From Roseburia sp. 1XD42-34 (GTDB lineage Bacteria; Bacillota; Bacilli; Bacillales; Amphibacillaceae), in the NCBI RefSeq assembly GCF_009917385.1, contig NZ_QWLJ01000009.1:1-64000 (forward strand): a stretch of 64,000 nucleotides of DNA, given 5' to 3'. Made by a program: the position numbers and the translations under genes. Under the pieces are notes generated by a model, which was given only the letters and a program-made list of their open reading frames with translations, did not search any database and was not told the origin of the DNA. This document shows, one piece after another, positions 35,295 to 44,341 of the stretch. How positions within the stretch are numbered: the stretch's first letter is position 1; every line of letters starts with the position of its first letter.

Positions 35295-36150
35295 CTAGAC
35301 GACTTAGCTGATTATTTTTCAAAAACATATACAGTGAGGCTCCAAAAATGGTGAGGTAACCAATGATGCTTAATATATCTGGTATTTGTTCAAAGAGAAT
35401 AATACTGATTAATGCTGAATATACAACGGTCGAGTAGAAAAAGATAGAGATTTCTTTAGCTGGTGCGTATTTATATGCCATAGTTATTCCGAATTGCCCT
35501 ACTGTGGCAAAAACCCCTGCTCCTAAAAGATAAGCCCATTGATGCCATGTCATAGGTTCATAAAACGCAATCACAAATGGTAATAGAATCATCGTTGTAA
35601 AAAATGAAAAATAAAAGACAACGGTATAGAATTGTTCTTTTCTTCCTAAGACGCGTAAAACGGTATAAGCGCCTGCAGCAAAGACAGCAGAGCAAAAACC
35701 GGCGACATATGGGATAGTGTCTGAGGAAAATGCAGGTTTTATAATAAATAATGTTCCTAAAAAGGCGATAATTATCGATACTACTTGGAACAATCGGGTT
35801 TTTTCTTTTAAAAAGATGGCTGCAAAAATAATGGTGAGAAATGGACTCATTTTATTAAGCATATCCGCATCTGACAGAACTAAATGATCAATTGCATAAA
35901 AGTTTAATAAAATTCCTACTGCCCCCAAAGTGGAACGAAGCAGTAAATATTTTTGATTTTCTTTTTTACCGAACAGGCTTGCTCCGTAATATTTTACAAA
36001 ACCAAATGCAATGATCATAGAAATAGCGTTTCGAAATAGTGTTTTTTGTACAGTTGGAACATCACCAGATAGCTTAACAAAAGCAGCCATCATCGAGAAC
36101 CCAAATGCGGATAGAAGCAATAGAATAATTCCTTTATTACGGTTGCTCAT
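35263..36150 (-). CDS. EamA/DMT-family transporter
   Basis: 295-residue inner-membrane protein with ten hydrophobic segments arranged as two EamA repeats, the usual length for the drug/metabolite transporter superfamily. The first repeat has the KMSPFLTIIFAAIFLKEK motif and the second ends FFYSTVVYSALISIILFEQ. The substrate is unknown; relatives export amino acids or other metabolites. The start is placed at the ATG at 36150 (spacing 9 from GGAG); two longer in-frame ATGs at 36159 and 36183 have no usable site. Confidence 0.82.
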   Translation of the reverse strand: MSNRNKGIILLLLSAFGFSMMAAFVKLSGDVPTVQKTLFRNAISMIIAFGFVKYYGASLFGKKENQKYLLLRSTLGAVGILLNFYAIDHLVLSDADMLNKMSPFLTIIFAAIFLKEKTRLFQVVSIIIAFLGTLFIIKPAFSSDTIPYVAGFCSAVFAAGAYTVLRVLGRKEQFYTVVFYFSFFTTMILLPFVIAFYEPMTWHQWAYLLGAGVFATVGQFGITMAYKYAPAKEISIFFYSTVVYSALISIILFEQIPDILSIIGYLTIFGASLYMFLKNNQLSRLEKNKHQHLST

Positions 36151-36463
36151 GGTCGTCATCTCCAATATATACTGGCTTTCCATTTTATTATTCCAATTTA
36201 AATAACTCCAACAAAGACATATTCTTACATAAACGTAACAGAATGTCTACTAAAACATACTACATGCTTTTAAGTTACAAATTGATATATTCATAAACGA
36301 AAGAAAATCACACAAGTTTATTACCAGTTAAAGCTACATGCCTCTAAGGGTACAAATTTATAGGACATCATTATACGCGGGTACATATTTCAAAGCAGCC
36401 ATTAAATTAGACGCGAAAAAACCATCCAAAAAAATAGCTGAGGATGATTTTAAATAGATAGAA

Positions 36464-36718
36464 AGTATAAAATTTGTTACTTTGGGATACCGATATAACG
36501 GAATAGCCACGTCCGACTTAAGCGCCCAGCAACTAGGCGAATTCACGAAGCGCCCTACGATAAGTCATCATTGGTTCGTTACAAAGAGGAGGGCCGACTA
36601 AAAACGGGCTTGCCGCTCAGGTGTCGGCATACTCCTGTTGCGAGAGCATGATTCCTAAAACTTTAGTTGATTCGCTCCAGTCGCTACGTTGCTAAATGGG
36701 TGCTCTGCGCCTTTGTTC
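36464..36718 (+). repeat. Family 1 dispersed repeat, long form (copy 1d)
   Basis: Full-length copy; its first 50 or so bases equal those of copy 1b. It ends GGTGCTCTGCGCCTTTGTTC, just 3' of the minus-strand peptidase gene. The rest of the gap 36151-36757 has no supportable gene. Confidence 0.9.
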
Positions 36719-36757
36719 ACAAGCAAGCGCACAGTTAGATACAAAAAAGCAAAGTGG

Positions 36758-37870
36758 TTATGGCGCTATGATATGCAACACTTTGGGAAAAGAAGTTAAC
36801 ACTTCAGCTTCCCCAGCGTTATTAATGTAGACTTCGTCTTCAATTCGAACTCCGCCATAGCCGGGAATGTAAATGCCTGGTTCTATAGTGAAAACGAATC
36901 CTGCTTTCGCCAGCTCCTCGTTATTTTTATGAATAGAAGGCTCTTCATGGACTTCGATACCAAGTCCGTGGCCGACTCGATTATTGAAATAATGACCATA
37001 CCCATTCTCATGAATGACATTTCTTGCTGCCATATCAAATGTTTTTAAAGGAACGTTTTCCTTTACGGATTCGATGCCAGCAATATTAGCATTTAGCACG
37101 GTTTTATAGATCGTTTTTTGTTTTTCAGTCGCCTCACCGATAACAAAAGTTCGTGTAATATCTGAACAGTAACCGTGTTTCGTTAATACGCCAAAATCAA
37201 TGAGTAGGAAATCACCATTTTGTAATGTTCGATCTCCAGGCACACCATGTGGTAAGGCAGCTTTTTCTCCTGTAAGAACAATGGTAGAGAAGGAAGGTCC
37301 TACTGCACCAAATTGTTTCATCAAGTACTCTAACTCTGCAGCTAGCTCTATTTCCGTCATGCCAATTTTTACTCTTTTTATTCCTTCTGTTAGAACATTC
37401 TCGATAATGGTGACGGCTTCTCTTAAATACGTTATTTCTTCCTTTGATTTACAAGTCCTTTGTTGATTCATTACAGGTTGAATATCTTTGTAATGAGCAT
37501 TTGGAAATCTGGATTGCAACTGCCTATGTTGAAACATGCTAACTGCTTTCATTTCCAAACCAAACCAATGTACCTCATGATTTAATGCGTGCTTTAAAAT
37601 CTCATACGGACTTTCCTCATCACTAATGGATACGATGTTAGAAATAGCTGCTTCACTCGCTGCTATATCCTTATCTAGAGCTGGGACAAATAGAGCGGTT
37701 GTATCGTTCGAATTATTTATTAGTAGTGCCATAAAACGTTCATGTGGATCTGAAAGAAAACCAGTATAATAAAACACATTGGCAGGTGAAGTTATCATAA
37801 TTACGTCTAAATTCATTGGAGCTAAAGTTTGTTTTAGTGCAGATACCCGTGCTTCGTAATCGATCGTCAT
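36758..37870 (-). CDS. M24-family X-Pro peptidase
   Basis: 370-residue metallo-aminopeptidase of the creatinase/prolidase type, with an N-terminal creatinase-like domain (1-130) and a pita-bread catalytic domain. The five metal ligands are visible: Asp in LIDFGV, Asp in CSDITRTF, His in RVGHGLG, Glu in FTIEPGIY and Glu in VRIEDEV. It removes the residue in front of proline or hydroxyproline. Last gene of the minus-strand arm of the hydroxyproline locus, 63 nt after the dehydrogenase subunit gene, where it would free Hyp from collagen-type peptides. The start ATG has GGAGGAATAACG upstream. Confidence 0.88.
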   Translation of the reverse strand: MTIDYEARVSALKQTLAPMNLDVIMITSPANVFYYTGFLSDPHERFMALLINNSNDTTALFVPALDKDIAASEAAISNIVSISDEESPYEILKHALNHEVHWFGLEMKAVSMFQHRQLQSRFPNAHYKDIQPVMNQQRTCKSKEEITYLREAVTIIENVLTEGIKRVKIGMTEIELAAELEYLMKQFGAVGPSFSTIVLTGEKAALPHGVPGDRTLQNGDFLLIDFGVLTKHGYCSDITRTFVIGEATEKQKTIYKTVLNANIAGIESVKENVPLKTFDMAARNVIHENGYGHYFNNRVGHGLGIEVHEEPSIHKNNEELAKAGFVFTIEPGIYIPGYGGVRIEDEVYINNAGEAEVLTSFPKVLHIIAP

Positions 37871-37933
37871 CGTTATTCCTCCATTTTAAAAACTCTCTGT
37901 TTGAACAATTACCTCAAGCCCAAATTCTTTATA

Positions 37934-39163
37934 TTATATTATAGTTGCGTCATTTGTACTTGGCACTTGGCGAGCCTCCCATTGTTTGTGAATGATGTTC
38001 CTTCCTATATCGACTTTAGGATGAAACCGAATGGCAGCTTGCTTTCTTGTTTCATGCACCTTTTTTATCGAATCCTGTAGATTTTCGACTAAACCTTGTT
38101 TTCCTGAGGCGATTGCCATGGAGTAACCTGCGACAACTCCTTGCGAAATCGCTATTTTTGCACCTTCAATCCCTGTAATATTTCCGGCAACATACAGACC
38201 TTCAATAGGAGTTTCCATTTTTTCATTATGTATTGGAACATAACCACCAAGTTCATCCACATAGTAGAAAGGGCAATCGGCAACACCAGCCAGCTCAGCT
38301 AGCGGGTATAGCCCTCCAGCGATACAGACAAAATCACAGGCTATACTTTCTTCGGTTCCAGAAACAGGGCTACCGTTTATATCAATGGTACGAATGATAA
38401 CACCTTCTACTTGGTTTGTACCATAGATCTCTGTCACCGCTTTTCGTAACTGGATCGGGATGCCCCACATACTTATCCCACTTTTGGGGTAAAGCCGAAT
38501 GCCAAGCTGTCTCATGAAAGGATTGGTCATGAACTTACTGCCGATTCGTAAGAACTTGGAAGGGGCTAGATGGGATGCATGTAATAAAGCCTCCATTACT
38601 TCTTTAGGGCGGGAATGCTGGTGTGTTAATTGATTTAATGGAGGGAGTGCCATAGCAACGACATCGATTCCAGCTAACTGCAATTCCATTGCAATTGCAG
38701 CAGACAGCACATTCACTCCGATGATCATTCCTTTATCTCCCGGTTTTACTCGATGCACATTTGTCATCACTTGCGCTGCACCTACAGACATAACCCCTGG
38801 TAATGTCCATCCGGGAAGAGGTACAGGTGATTCTGCTGCTCCCGTAGCAAGTAACAATTGTTTGCTTGTATAGACTATGTTTTCGGTATAAATAATCCAT
38901 GATGAGTCTTGACGTTCAATGTCATAGACAACTGTTTGCAAAATAATTTTTACACCTTCATTCACAGCTTGCTCATTTAGTTTGACGGATTCTTCAAGCC
39001 CATTCCACCAGTTGCCATTAGACTCTTGGTATAATTGCCCCAATAGCCTTCCACCCGGCTTCATATATTCATCTATCACTAATACGTGTAAACCTTCTCG
39101 CGCAGCTGTGCTCGCTGCAGCTAATCCAGCTGGTCCCGCGCCAATCACGATAATATCATACAT
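37934..39163 (-). CDS. D-hydroxyproline dehydrogenase, FAD/NAD-type subunit (HcnB/SoxA-alpha-like)
   Basis: 409-residue flavoprotein. N-terminal dinucleotide motif VIGAGPAGLAAAS; a second nucleotide fold around GMIIGVNVLSAAIAMEL; C-terminal GLYVAGNITGIEGAKIA. It resembles the alpha subunit of multi-subunit amine/amino-acid dehydrogenases such as HcnABC and the heteromeric D-hydroxyproline dehydrogenases. The cysteine-rich domain often fused to the end of such subunits is missing and is encoded separately at 39488. The start is the ATG at 39163 with GGAGTGGAAACC upstream; the frame is open 18 codons further, into the preceding gene. It overlaps the ferredoxin-like gene by 8 nt. Confidence 0.85.
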   Translation of the reverse strand: MYDIIVIGAGPAGLAAASTAAREGLHVLVIDEYMKPGGRLLGQLYQESNGNWWNGLEESVKLNEQAVNEGVKIILQTVVYDIERQDSSWIIYTENIVYTSKQLLLATGAAESPVPLPGWTLPGVMSVGAAQVMTNVHRVKPGDKGMIIGVNVLSAAIAMELQLAGIDVVAMALPPLNQLTHQHSRPKEVMEALLHASHLAPSKFLRIGSKFMTNPFMRQLGIRLYPKSGISMWGIPIQLRKAVTEIYGTNQVEGVIIRTIDINGSPVSGTEESIACDFVCIAGGLYPLAELAGVADCPFYYVDELGGYVPIHNEKMETPIEGLYVAGNITGIEGAKIAISQGVVAGYSMAIASGKQGLVENLQDSIKKVHETRKQAAIRFHPKVDIGRNIIHKQWEARQVPSTNDATII

Positions 39164-39491
39164 GGTTTCCACTCCAATCTCTAACAGGAGTGGCGAACCG
39201 CTTACCGCTTTGTACAATCATACCTTCTTTTATCGGTGTTAGACAAGCCCGCTTCCCCTGAATTCCATTAACGGTGACTCTGCATTCAAAGCAATGTCCG
39301 ATATTACAATAAATACCACGTGGTTTCGCGGTTTCCTCATGGTTTCTAAGTGTACGAATACTGTTTGCCAATAAAGCAGCAGCAATAGGTTCGTTTTCGA
39401 CCCCTCGAATTATCTGATTATCAAATGTAAAGGTTACGGTTTTTTTCCTACCCAATTTTCCAAGAATAGGATGATTTTCTATCCGAGTCAT
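39156..39491 (-). CDS. D-hydroxyproline dehydrogenase, [2Fe-2S] subunit (HcnA-like)
   Basis: 111-residue plant-type ferredoxin-like protein. The cluster ligands are C62, C67, C70 and C83 (GIYCNIGHCFEC and RACLTP). It would carry electrons between the two flavoprotein subunits. It overlaps its upstream neighbour by 4 nt and the downstream flavoprotein gene by 8 nt, so the three are translationally coupled. Length and spacing match the gamma/HcnA subunit. Confidence 0.88.
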   Translation of the reverse strand: MTRIENHPILGKLGRKKTVTFTFDNQIIRGVENEPIAAALLANSIRTLRNHEETAKPRGIYCNIGHCFECRVTVNGIQGKRACLTPIKEGMIVQSGKRFATPVRDWSGNHV

Positions 39492-39766
39492 GGTGTTTTG
39501 CCTCCTAATTTACCGAATGGAACCGGTCGTACAGGAGCTTGATATTTTAATGTCACTTGGTTTCGATTTTTTTCTCGCTTATCTATTCCGAATGCTTCTA
39601 TCATGGTACGGCAGGTTCTCCCACCACAAAAACCCATTCCAGCTCGAGTGCGTAATTTCAATTCCCGAGCAGAGCAGTTATACGTTGCTGCCGTTAGCTC
39701 TAATTCTGAAAGAGTAACTTCTTCGCATCTACATACAATTATTTCTTTTTCATCCACAATACTCAT
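39488..39766 (-). CDS. BFD-like [2Fe-2S] protein, stand-alone
   Basis: 92 residues with the bacterioferritin-associated-ferredoxin Cys pattern: C12 and C14 (VCRCEEVT), then C47 and C52 (GFCGGRTC). In many relatives this module is the C-terminal end of the HcnB-type subunit; here it is a separate first cistron. It is preceded by GGGGGATGAG, 21 nt or so after the predicted start of transcription from the sigma54 promoter at 39797. Confidence 0.85.
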   Translation of the reverse strand: MSIVDEKEIIVCRCEEVTLSELELTAATYNCSARELKLRTRAGMGFCGGRTCRTMIEAFGIDKREKNRNQVTLKYQAPVRPVPFGKLGGKTP

Positions 39767-39796
39767 CCCCCTAGAATCTCTTTTGTATAACTTACC

Positions 39797-39812
39797 AGCA
39801 AAAACTATGCCA
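39797..39812 (-). promoter_or_regulatory. Sigma54 (-24/-12) promoter of the minus-strand hydroxyproline operon
   Basis: On the minus strand TGGCATA, 4 nt, TTGCT: the GG and GC elements are at the correct 10-nt spacing. It lies between the regulator gene stop (39823) and the first structural gene (39766). Confidence 0.75.
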
Positions 39813-39822
39813 AACCACAGGC

Positions 39823-41541
39823 TTATCCTTGAATCCCTAATTTCTTAAGACGGTTATACAACGTAGCTCTCGTGATGTGTAAATTTTTGGCACAAAGCAG
39901 TTTGTTTCCACCTGCTTTTTTTAGTTCTTGTAAAATAATCTTTCTTTCTACTTCTTCTAATCTAGTACTAAGTGCAAGATTTGCTGCAGATTCTGATGGG
40001 ATATTAGACGGTGTATGACTTTGGTGAACATCAAATGGCAATTCTTCTAGATGAATCTCCCCATCCTCTGCAAAAACGACCAATCGTTCCATTACATTTT
40101 GCAATTCGCGAATATTTCCTGGCCAGCTATGCTGTAGCAGTGCTTGCATCACTTCTTGAGAGATTCCGTGAATCGGCTGTTGGTACTTAATTGATATTTC
40201 ATGAAGAAAATAATGGGTTAATTCAATAATATCTTCTGGTCGTTGTCTTAATGGAGGGATTTCGATACTAATAATATTTAATCGATAATAAAGATCCTCT
40301 CTAAATTTGCCTTCGGTTACTAACGCTTTTAAATTCTTGTTCGTTGCAGCGATAACGCGAAAATCAACATGTATTTCCCTCGTTCCTCCCACACGATAAA
40401 AGGCTTTTTCTTGTAAAAGTCGTAATGTTTTAACCTGCATTTCCAGTGGCATTTCGCCAACTTCATCTAAAAATAACGTGCCCCCTTGAGCTAACTCAGC
40501 TTTTCCTTTCTTTCCTTTTAAATCGGCTCCTGAAAACGCTCCTTTTTCATAGCCGAAAATTTCACTTTCAAACAGTGAAGACGGAATTGCACCGCAATTA
40601 ATGGCTACAAATGGTGCCTCCTCAGCTTCGCGTATATGATGTACTGCTTTTGCAAATAATTCTTTTCCTACACCACTTTCCCCGTAAATAAGAATGCCTG
40701 TGTCCGTAGCAGCTGCTTTTTTTATTTTATGAATGGTACGATTTAAAACTGGACTGTTGCCGCGTATAGCTTGAAATGGATCTTCTTTGGCTGTTAATTT
40801 CGTTACTTCTTTTTCTAAATGGAAGAGTCTTTCTCTTGCTTGGTATAATTCTTTATTTAAGCGTATTTGACTTGTGATATCGGTTTCAGACACAACGGCG
40901 CCAATGATGGTATCGTTTAAACGGACGGGGTTGGAGTTAATTAATACGACTTGATTTTCTCTTGCTTGATGCTGATGGTGGTAGACTGATGTCCCTTTTT
41001 CTAACGTATTTAAGATTTCCAACCTTTCTCGACTAAAAAAATCAGTGATCGATTGCCCGATGATCTTCTCTTTATTGACGGAAAATAATTGCTCAGCGCC
41101 CTTTGTCCAACCAATGACTCGCTTGGAGTGATTGATCACGGTGCATGATTCATCCACTGTGTCTAGAATGGTAGATATGTATGCTTGTAACTCGCGGAAA
41201 TTGGTTAATAATTGGGGAATAAATGCAGTTACGTGGATATACCCGATCATTTCATTGCTATTTCTTTCTAGCACAACCAAGCATGAATATTCTTGTAGGT
41301 ACTGTACAATGCTCTCTACTGTGCTATCATTTTTTATCACTTTGCAAGGAAGAAGATCAAAGTTCGTTTGATGATTGGAAAATACTAGTTGATAATAAGA
41401 TGTACCTTTGCGATAAAAAATCTTTTCATTTTGTTTTGATAAAGCATAGAGCGGATGTTTTTTTTCCTCCGTAATTAGATTATCGACAAGCATAAAATTA
41501 GTAGAAACAAATGTTTCCGTAGTCGGAAGTTTTGTAAGCAC
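39823..41541 (-). CDS. Sigma54-dependent activator of hydroxyproline utilisation (PAS-AAA-Fis)
   Basis: 572 residues. The N-terminal region (1-120) has no known domain and may sense a ligand. A PAS domain lies near 125-250 (ILDTVDESCTVINHSKRVIGW). The AAA+ domain has Walker A GESGVGKELFAKAVH, a GAFSGA variant of the GAFTGA loop that touches sigma54, and Walker B GGTLFLDEVGEM. A Fis-type helix-turn-helix ends the protein (GNKLLCAKNLHITRATLYNRL). The start is taken as a GTG at 41541, 8 nt after GGAGGGG; a TTG two codons upstream is too close to that site. Promoters of the matching type lie on both sides of the gene. Confidence 0.9.
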   Translation of the reverse strand: MLTKLPTTETFVSTNFMLVDNLITEEKKHPLYALSKQNEKIFYRKGTSYYQLVFSNHQTNFDLLPCKVIKNDSTVESIVQYLQEYSCLVVLERNSNEMIGYIHVTAFIPQLLTNFRELQAYISTILDTVDESCTVINHSKRVIGWTKGAEQLFSVNKEKIIGQSITDFFSRERLEILNTLEKGTSVYHHQHQARENQVVLINSNPVRLNDTIIGAVVSETDITSQIRLNKELYQARERLFHLEKEVTKLTAKEDPFQAIRGNSPVLNRTIHKIKKAAATDTGILIYGESGVGKELFAKAVHHIREAEEAPFVAINCGAIPSSLFESEIFGYEKGAFSGADLKGKKGKAELAQGGTLFLDEVGEMPLEMQVKTLRLLQEKAFYRVGGTREIHVDFRVIAATNKNLKALVTEGKFREDLYYRLNIISIEIPPLRQRPEDIIELTHYFLHEISIKYQQPIHGISQEVMQALLQHSWPGNIRELQNVMERLVVFAEDGEIHLEELPFDVHQSHTPSNIPSESAANLALSTRLEEVERKIILQELKKAGGNKLLCAKNLHITRATLYNRLKKLGIQG

Positions 41542-41647
41542 TATCAATTCCCCTCCAATGTGTGAAAAAATATTTACACTTCTAAATTATTTTTACATAA
41601 TTGTGCGAAATTTTCAATCTCTTTTGCTGCTAATTTTTATTTGAACA

Positions 41648-41845
41648 TTTTATCCCGTAAATAAGGTGCTGTAATATTCCCACTTCAGGAGTAGGCTAAT
41701 TTGTACTGCAATAAATCTAAAGGGGAGATAGCAGTACCTAAATATCCTCATTTCATAAGCGACCTTTAGGTCATACCATTACGGTACGAACAAGCCGTTG
41801 GGATGGATGAAAACTTCCACTGGTGGAAAATACATTTTATTTACT
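41648..41845 (+). repeat. Family 2 dispersed repeat (copy 2D)
   Basis: Near-complete: TTTATCCCGTAAATAAGG, GGTGCTGTAATATTCCC, GCAGTACCTAAATATCC, CGACCTTTAGGTCATACC, ACTTCCACTGGTGGAAAA. The outer stem is GGTGCTG against CAGTACC, where a G-C has become G-T without breaking the helix. Confidence 0.85.
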
Positions 41846-41892
41846 CACTTTTCCAAGATAGGAGGTTTCAAGTGTGTGAAGGTCTCTCTTTT

Positions 41893-42066
41893 TGTGCGGG
41901 ATAGCGAGTTTATTCGTTTATGTGGAATAAAAGGCATCGCAATACTTCCATGTCAAGGGACGAGGTGAATTAAGAGACCGAAGTGAGATAACGACACCTA
42001 AGTGCTCAATTCGCTCAAGTAAACCATCATTACGCGATAACAGAACCTCACTGAGGAAGGTTTCAA
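41893..42066 (+). repeat. Family 2 dispersed repeat, diverged copy (2H), next to a sigma54 promoter
   Basis: Keeps ACCGAAGTGAGATAACGACAC, CTAAGTGCTCAATTCGCTCAAG and a 3' CTCACTGAGGAAGG hairpin. It ends 6 nt before the -24 element at 42072, so it occupies the region where activator sites and bending DNA are normally found. Confidence 0.65.
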
Positions 42067-42071
42067 ACTTT

Positions 42072-42089
42072 TTGGCATGAATTTTGCAT
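42072..42089 (+). promoter_or_regulatory. Sigma54 (-24/-12) promoter of the plus-strand hydroxyproline operon
   Basis: TTGGCATGAATTTTGCAT: TGGCATG, 4 nt, TTGCA, a near-consensus match with the GG-N10-GC spacing. Predicted transcription start near 42099, directly at the ribosome site of the first gene. Confidence 0.85.
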
Positions 42090-42117
42090 TAATTTGTGGG
42101 GAGGAGGTGGAAACGGA

Positions 42118-43314
42118 ATGGAACGTACAACGCATTGTGATGTCATCATTATTGGCGGAGGAATTATTGGTGCTGCAATCGCTTATTATAGTGCGAAGGA
42201 TGGGCTAGATATTACAGTGTTAGAACAAAATGAATTAGCTAGTGGGACTTCTTCCAGATGTGACGGAAATATTTTAGCGATTGATAAAGATCCAGGTTTC
42301 GATAGTCAAATGTCGTTAAAAAGTCAGCAGTTAATACATGAGCTAGCTCAGGAGCTAGAGGTTCCATTCGAATATCGTAACCCAGGAAGTATTCTCGTTT
42401 GTGAAAACGAGCAAGAGCTGGAAGCCGCCCAGCAGTGGGTGAATCAACAACGGGAAGCTGGGCTGGATTTTCGTATGCTTGATCGAAATGATTTAAAGAA
42501 TGAATCAGCTTACTTTGCGGATGATTTATCTGGTGGATTAGAGTGTAAAACAGATTCAACAGTAAATCCATATATGCTCACCTATTCTTTGTTCTATAGT
42601 GCAAAACAGCTTGGAGCAAAGGTCCGCACGCATACGGAAGTGGTGCAAATAATTCAAGATGAGAAAAGGCAATTTACTATCGAAACAACAGCGGGAAAAT
42701 TTACGGCAAATAAAGTGGTGAATGCTTGTGGTGTGTGGGCGCCAATTATTGGAGAAATGTTGGGAGTAAACATTCCAATTCATCCTAAAAAGGGTCAATT
42801 AATAGTGGCTTCCAGGCAACATCCTGTCGGTCTGAGAAAAGTAATGGAATTTGGTTATTTGATATCCAAGTTTGGCGGAGAAAGGCAAGTCGATAACTTA
42901 ACGGAAAAGTATGGAATAGCCTTGGTATTTGAACCGACCGAAAGCCAAAATTTTTTGATTGGTAGCAGTCGCCAATTTGCTGGTTTTAATCTCAAAGTGA
43001 ATCATGAAATTAGCCAACATATAGCAAAGCGTGCGATTCGTTTTTATCCGAAAATGGCGGATATGTTGGTTATTCGGACATATGCAGGGCTGCGACCGTG
43101 GACAGAAGACCACCTTCCTATTGTATCGTCTGTTGAAGAGGTTCCTGGTTTTTATATCGCTGCGGGTCATGAAGGTGACGGGATTAGCTTAGCAGCTATT
43201 ACTGGGAAGGTAATGGCGGAGATGCTAGCGGGGGAGGAAACATCAATTTCGATGAAGGCATTAAGATATGAGCGCTTTAAGGAAAGAAAGGGTCGTGAAT
43301 TAAGTGAAATATAA
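42118..43314 (+). CDS. D-hydroxyproline dehydrogenase, DAO-type flavoprotein subunit (HcnC/DadA-like)
   Basis: 398-residue FAD-dependent oxidoreductase of the D-amino-acid oxidase fold. FAD motif IIIGGGIIGAAIAYY near the N-terminus, with SGTSSRCDG following; C-terminal AAGHEGDGISLAAITGK. It probably oxidises cis-4-hydroxy-D-proline to the pyrroline, passing electrons to the subunits at 37934-39766. The start is the ATG at 42118 with GGAGGAGGTGG upstream; an in-frame start at 42094 lies at or before the transcription start. First gene of the plus-strand operon. Confidence 0.86.
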   Translation: MERTTHCDVIIIGGGIIGAAIAYYSAKDGLDITVLEQNELASGTSSRCDGNILAIDKDPGFDSQMSLKSQQLIHELAQELEVPFEYRNPGSILVCENEQELEAAQQWVNQQREAGLDFRMLDRNDLKNESAYFADDLSGGLECKTDSTVNPYMLTYSLFYSAKQLGAKVRTHTEVVQIIQDEKRQFTIETTAGKFTANKVVNACGVWAPIIGEMLGVNIPIHPKKGQLIVASRQHPVGLRKVMEFGYLISKFGGERQVDNLTEKYGIALVFEPTESQNFLIGSSRQFAGFNLKVNHEISQHIAKRAIRFYPKMADMLVIRTYAGLRPWTEDHLPIVSSVEEVPGFYIAAGHEGDGISLAAITGKVMAEMLAGEETSISMKALRYERFKERKGRELSEI

Positions 43315-44329
43315 TAAGTTGTTTACAACCATCGATACCCATACTGGGGGAAACCCGACTAGAACTGTTTTAACGGGTTTACCTAACTTAAATGGGAATA
43401 CGATGTCTGAAAAAATGCTGGATATGAAAGAAAATCATGATTGGATTAGAAAATTTCTCATGAATGAACCACGGGGTCATGACGTCATGTCAGGGGCGTT
43501 GCTGGTAACACCTTGTCATCCAGATGCTGACGTGGGAGTAATATTTATCGAAACAGGTGGATATTTACCAATGTGTGGGCACGATACAATTGGCTTTTGT
43601 ACCGCTTTAATTGAAGCTGGAATGGTAGAGGTATTTGAACCTTATACTTATATTCATTTGGATACTCCTGCTGGGTTAGTGAAAACGAAGGTGAAAGTAA
43701 CAGATGGTAAAGCGATAGAGGTCACCTTTACAAATGTACCTTCCTTTTTATTCACAACCATTGAAATAGATGTAGAAGGAATTGGAAAAGTGCATTGTGA
43801 TATCGCGTATGGTGGCAATTTTTATGGCATTATTGATGCGCGACAACTCGATATCAGTTTAACAACAGACAATGCCTCACAAATTATTGAGCATGCGATC
43901 ACTATACGTAATAAGATAAATGCAAACGTACAAGTAGTGCATCCGCTTTATCCTTTTATTAAAGGATTAACACATATTGAATTTTTTACAGCTCCAGTAA
44001 ACCCAAAAGCAGATTTGAAAAACACCGTAATTGTTCCGCCTGGTGGCATCGATCGCTCGCCATGTGGGACAGGGACTTCTGCAAAATTAGCTACCATGTT
44101 CCGGCAACAGGAAATTGGTGTGGAAGAACCCTTTACATATGAAAGTATTGTCGGTACCTTATTTCAAGCAAGGATACTAGAGGAAACGAAAGTAGATGAA
44201 TATATAGCGGTGATCCCAGAAGTAACCGGTTCAGCGTGGGTAATGGGCATACACCGATTTTTTTACAAGGAACATGATCCATTGAACGAAGGTTTTTTGC
44301 TTATTCCGCCAATGGAAACACATGACTGA
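43304..44329 (+). CDS. 4-hydroxyproline 2-epimerase (proline racemase family)
   Basis: 341 residues. Both active-site cysteines of the family are present: C91 in PMCGHDT and C254 in SPCGTGTSA. They act as the acid/base pair that inverts C2 of trans-4-hydroxy-L-proline to the cis-D form. The start is a GTG at 43304, overlapping the dehydrogenase gene by 11 nt. The neighbouring deaminase and semialdehyde dehydrogenase make hydroxyproline, not proline, the likely substrate. Confidence 0.85.
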   Translation: MKYNKLFTTIDTHTGGNPTRTVLTGLPNLNGNTMSEKMLDMKENHDWIRKFLMNEPRGHDVMSGALLVTPCHPDADVGVIFIETGGYLPMCGHDTIGFCTALIEAGMVEVFEPYTYIHLDTPAGLVKTKVKVTDGKAIEVTFTNVPSFLFTTIEIDVEGIGKVHCDIAYGGNFYGIIDARQLDISLTTDNASQIIEHAITIRNKINANVQVVHPLYPFIKGLTHIEFFTAPVNPKADLKNTVIVPPGGIDRSPCGTGTSAKLATMFRQQEIGVEEPFTYESIVGTLFQARILEETKVDEYIAVIPEVTGSAWVMGIHRFFYKEHDPLNEGFLLIPPMETHD

Positions 44330-44341
44330 GGAGGGAAGCGG

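Noticed and set aside
36358..36546. 62-codon minus-strand frame
   Set aside because: Runs into family 1 copy 1d; no ribosome site.
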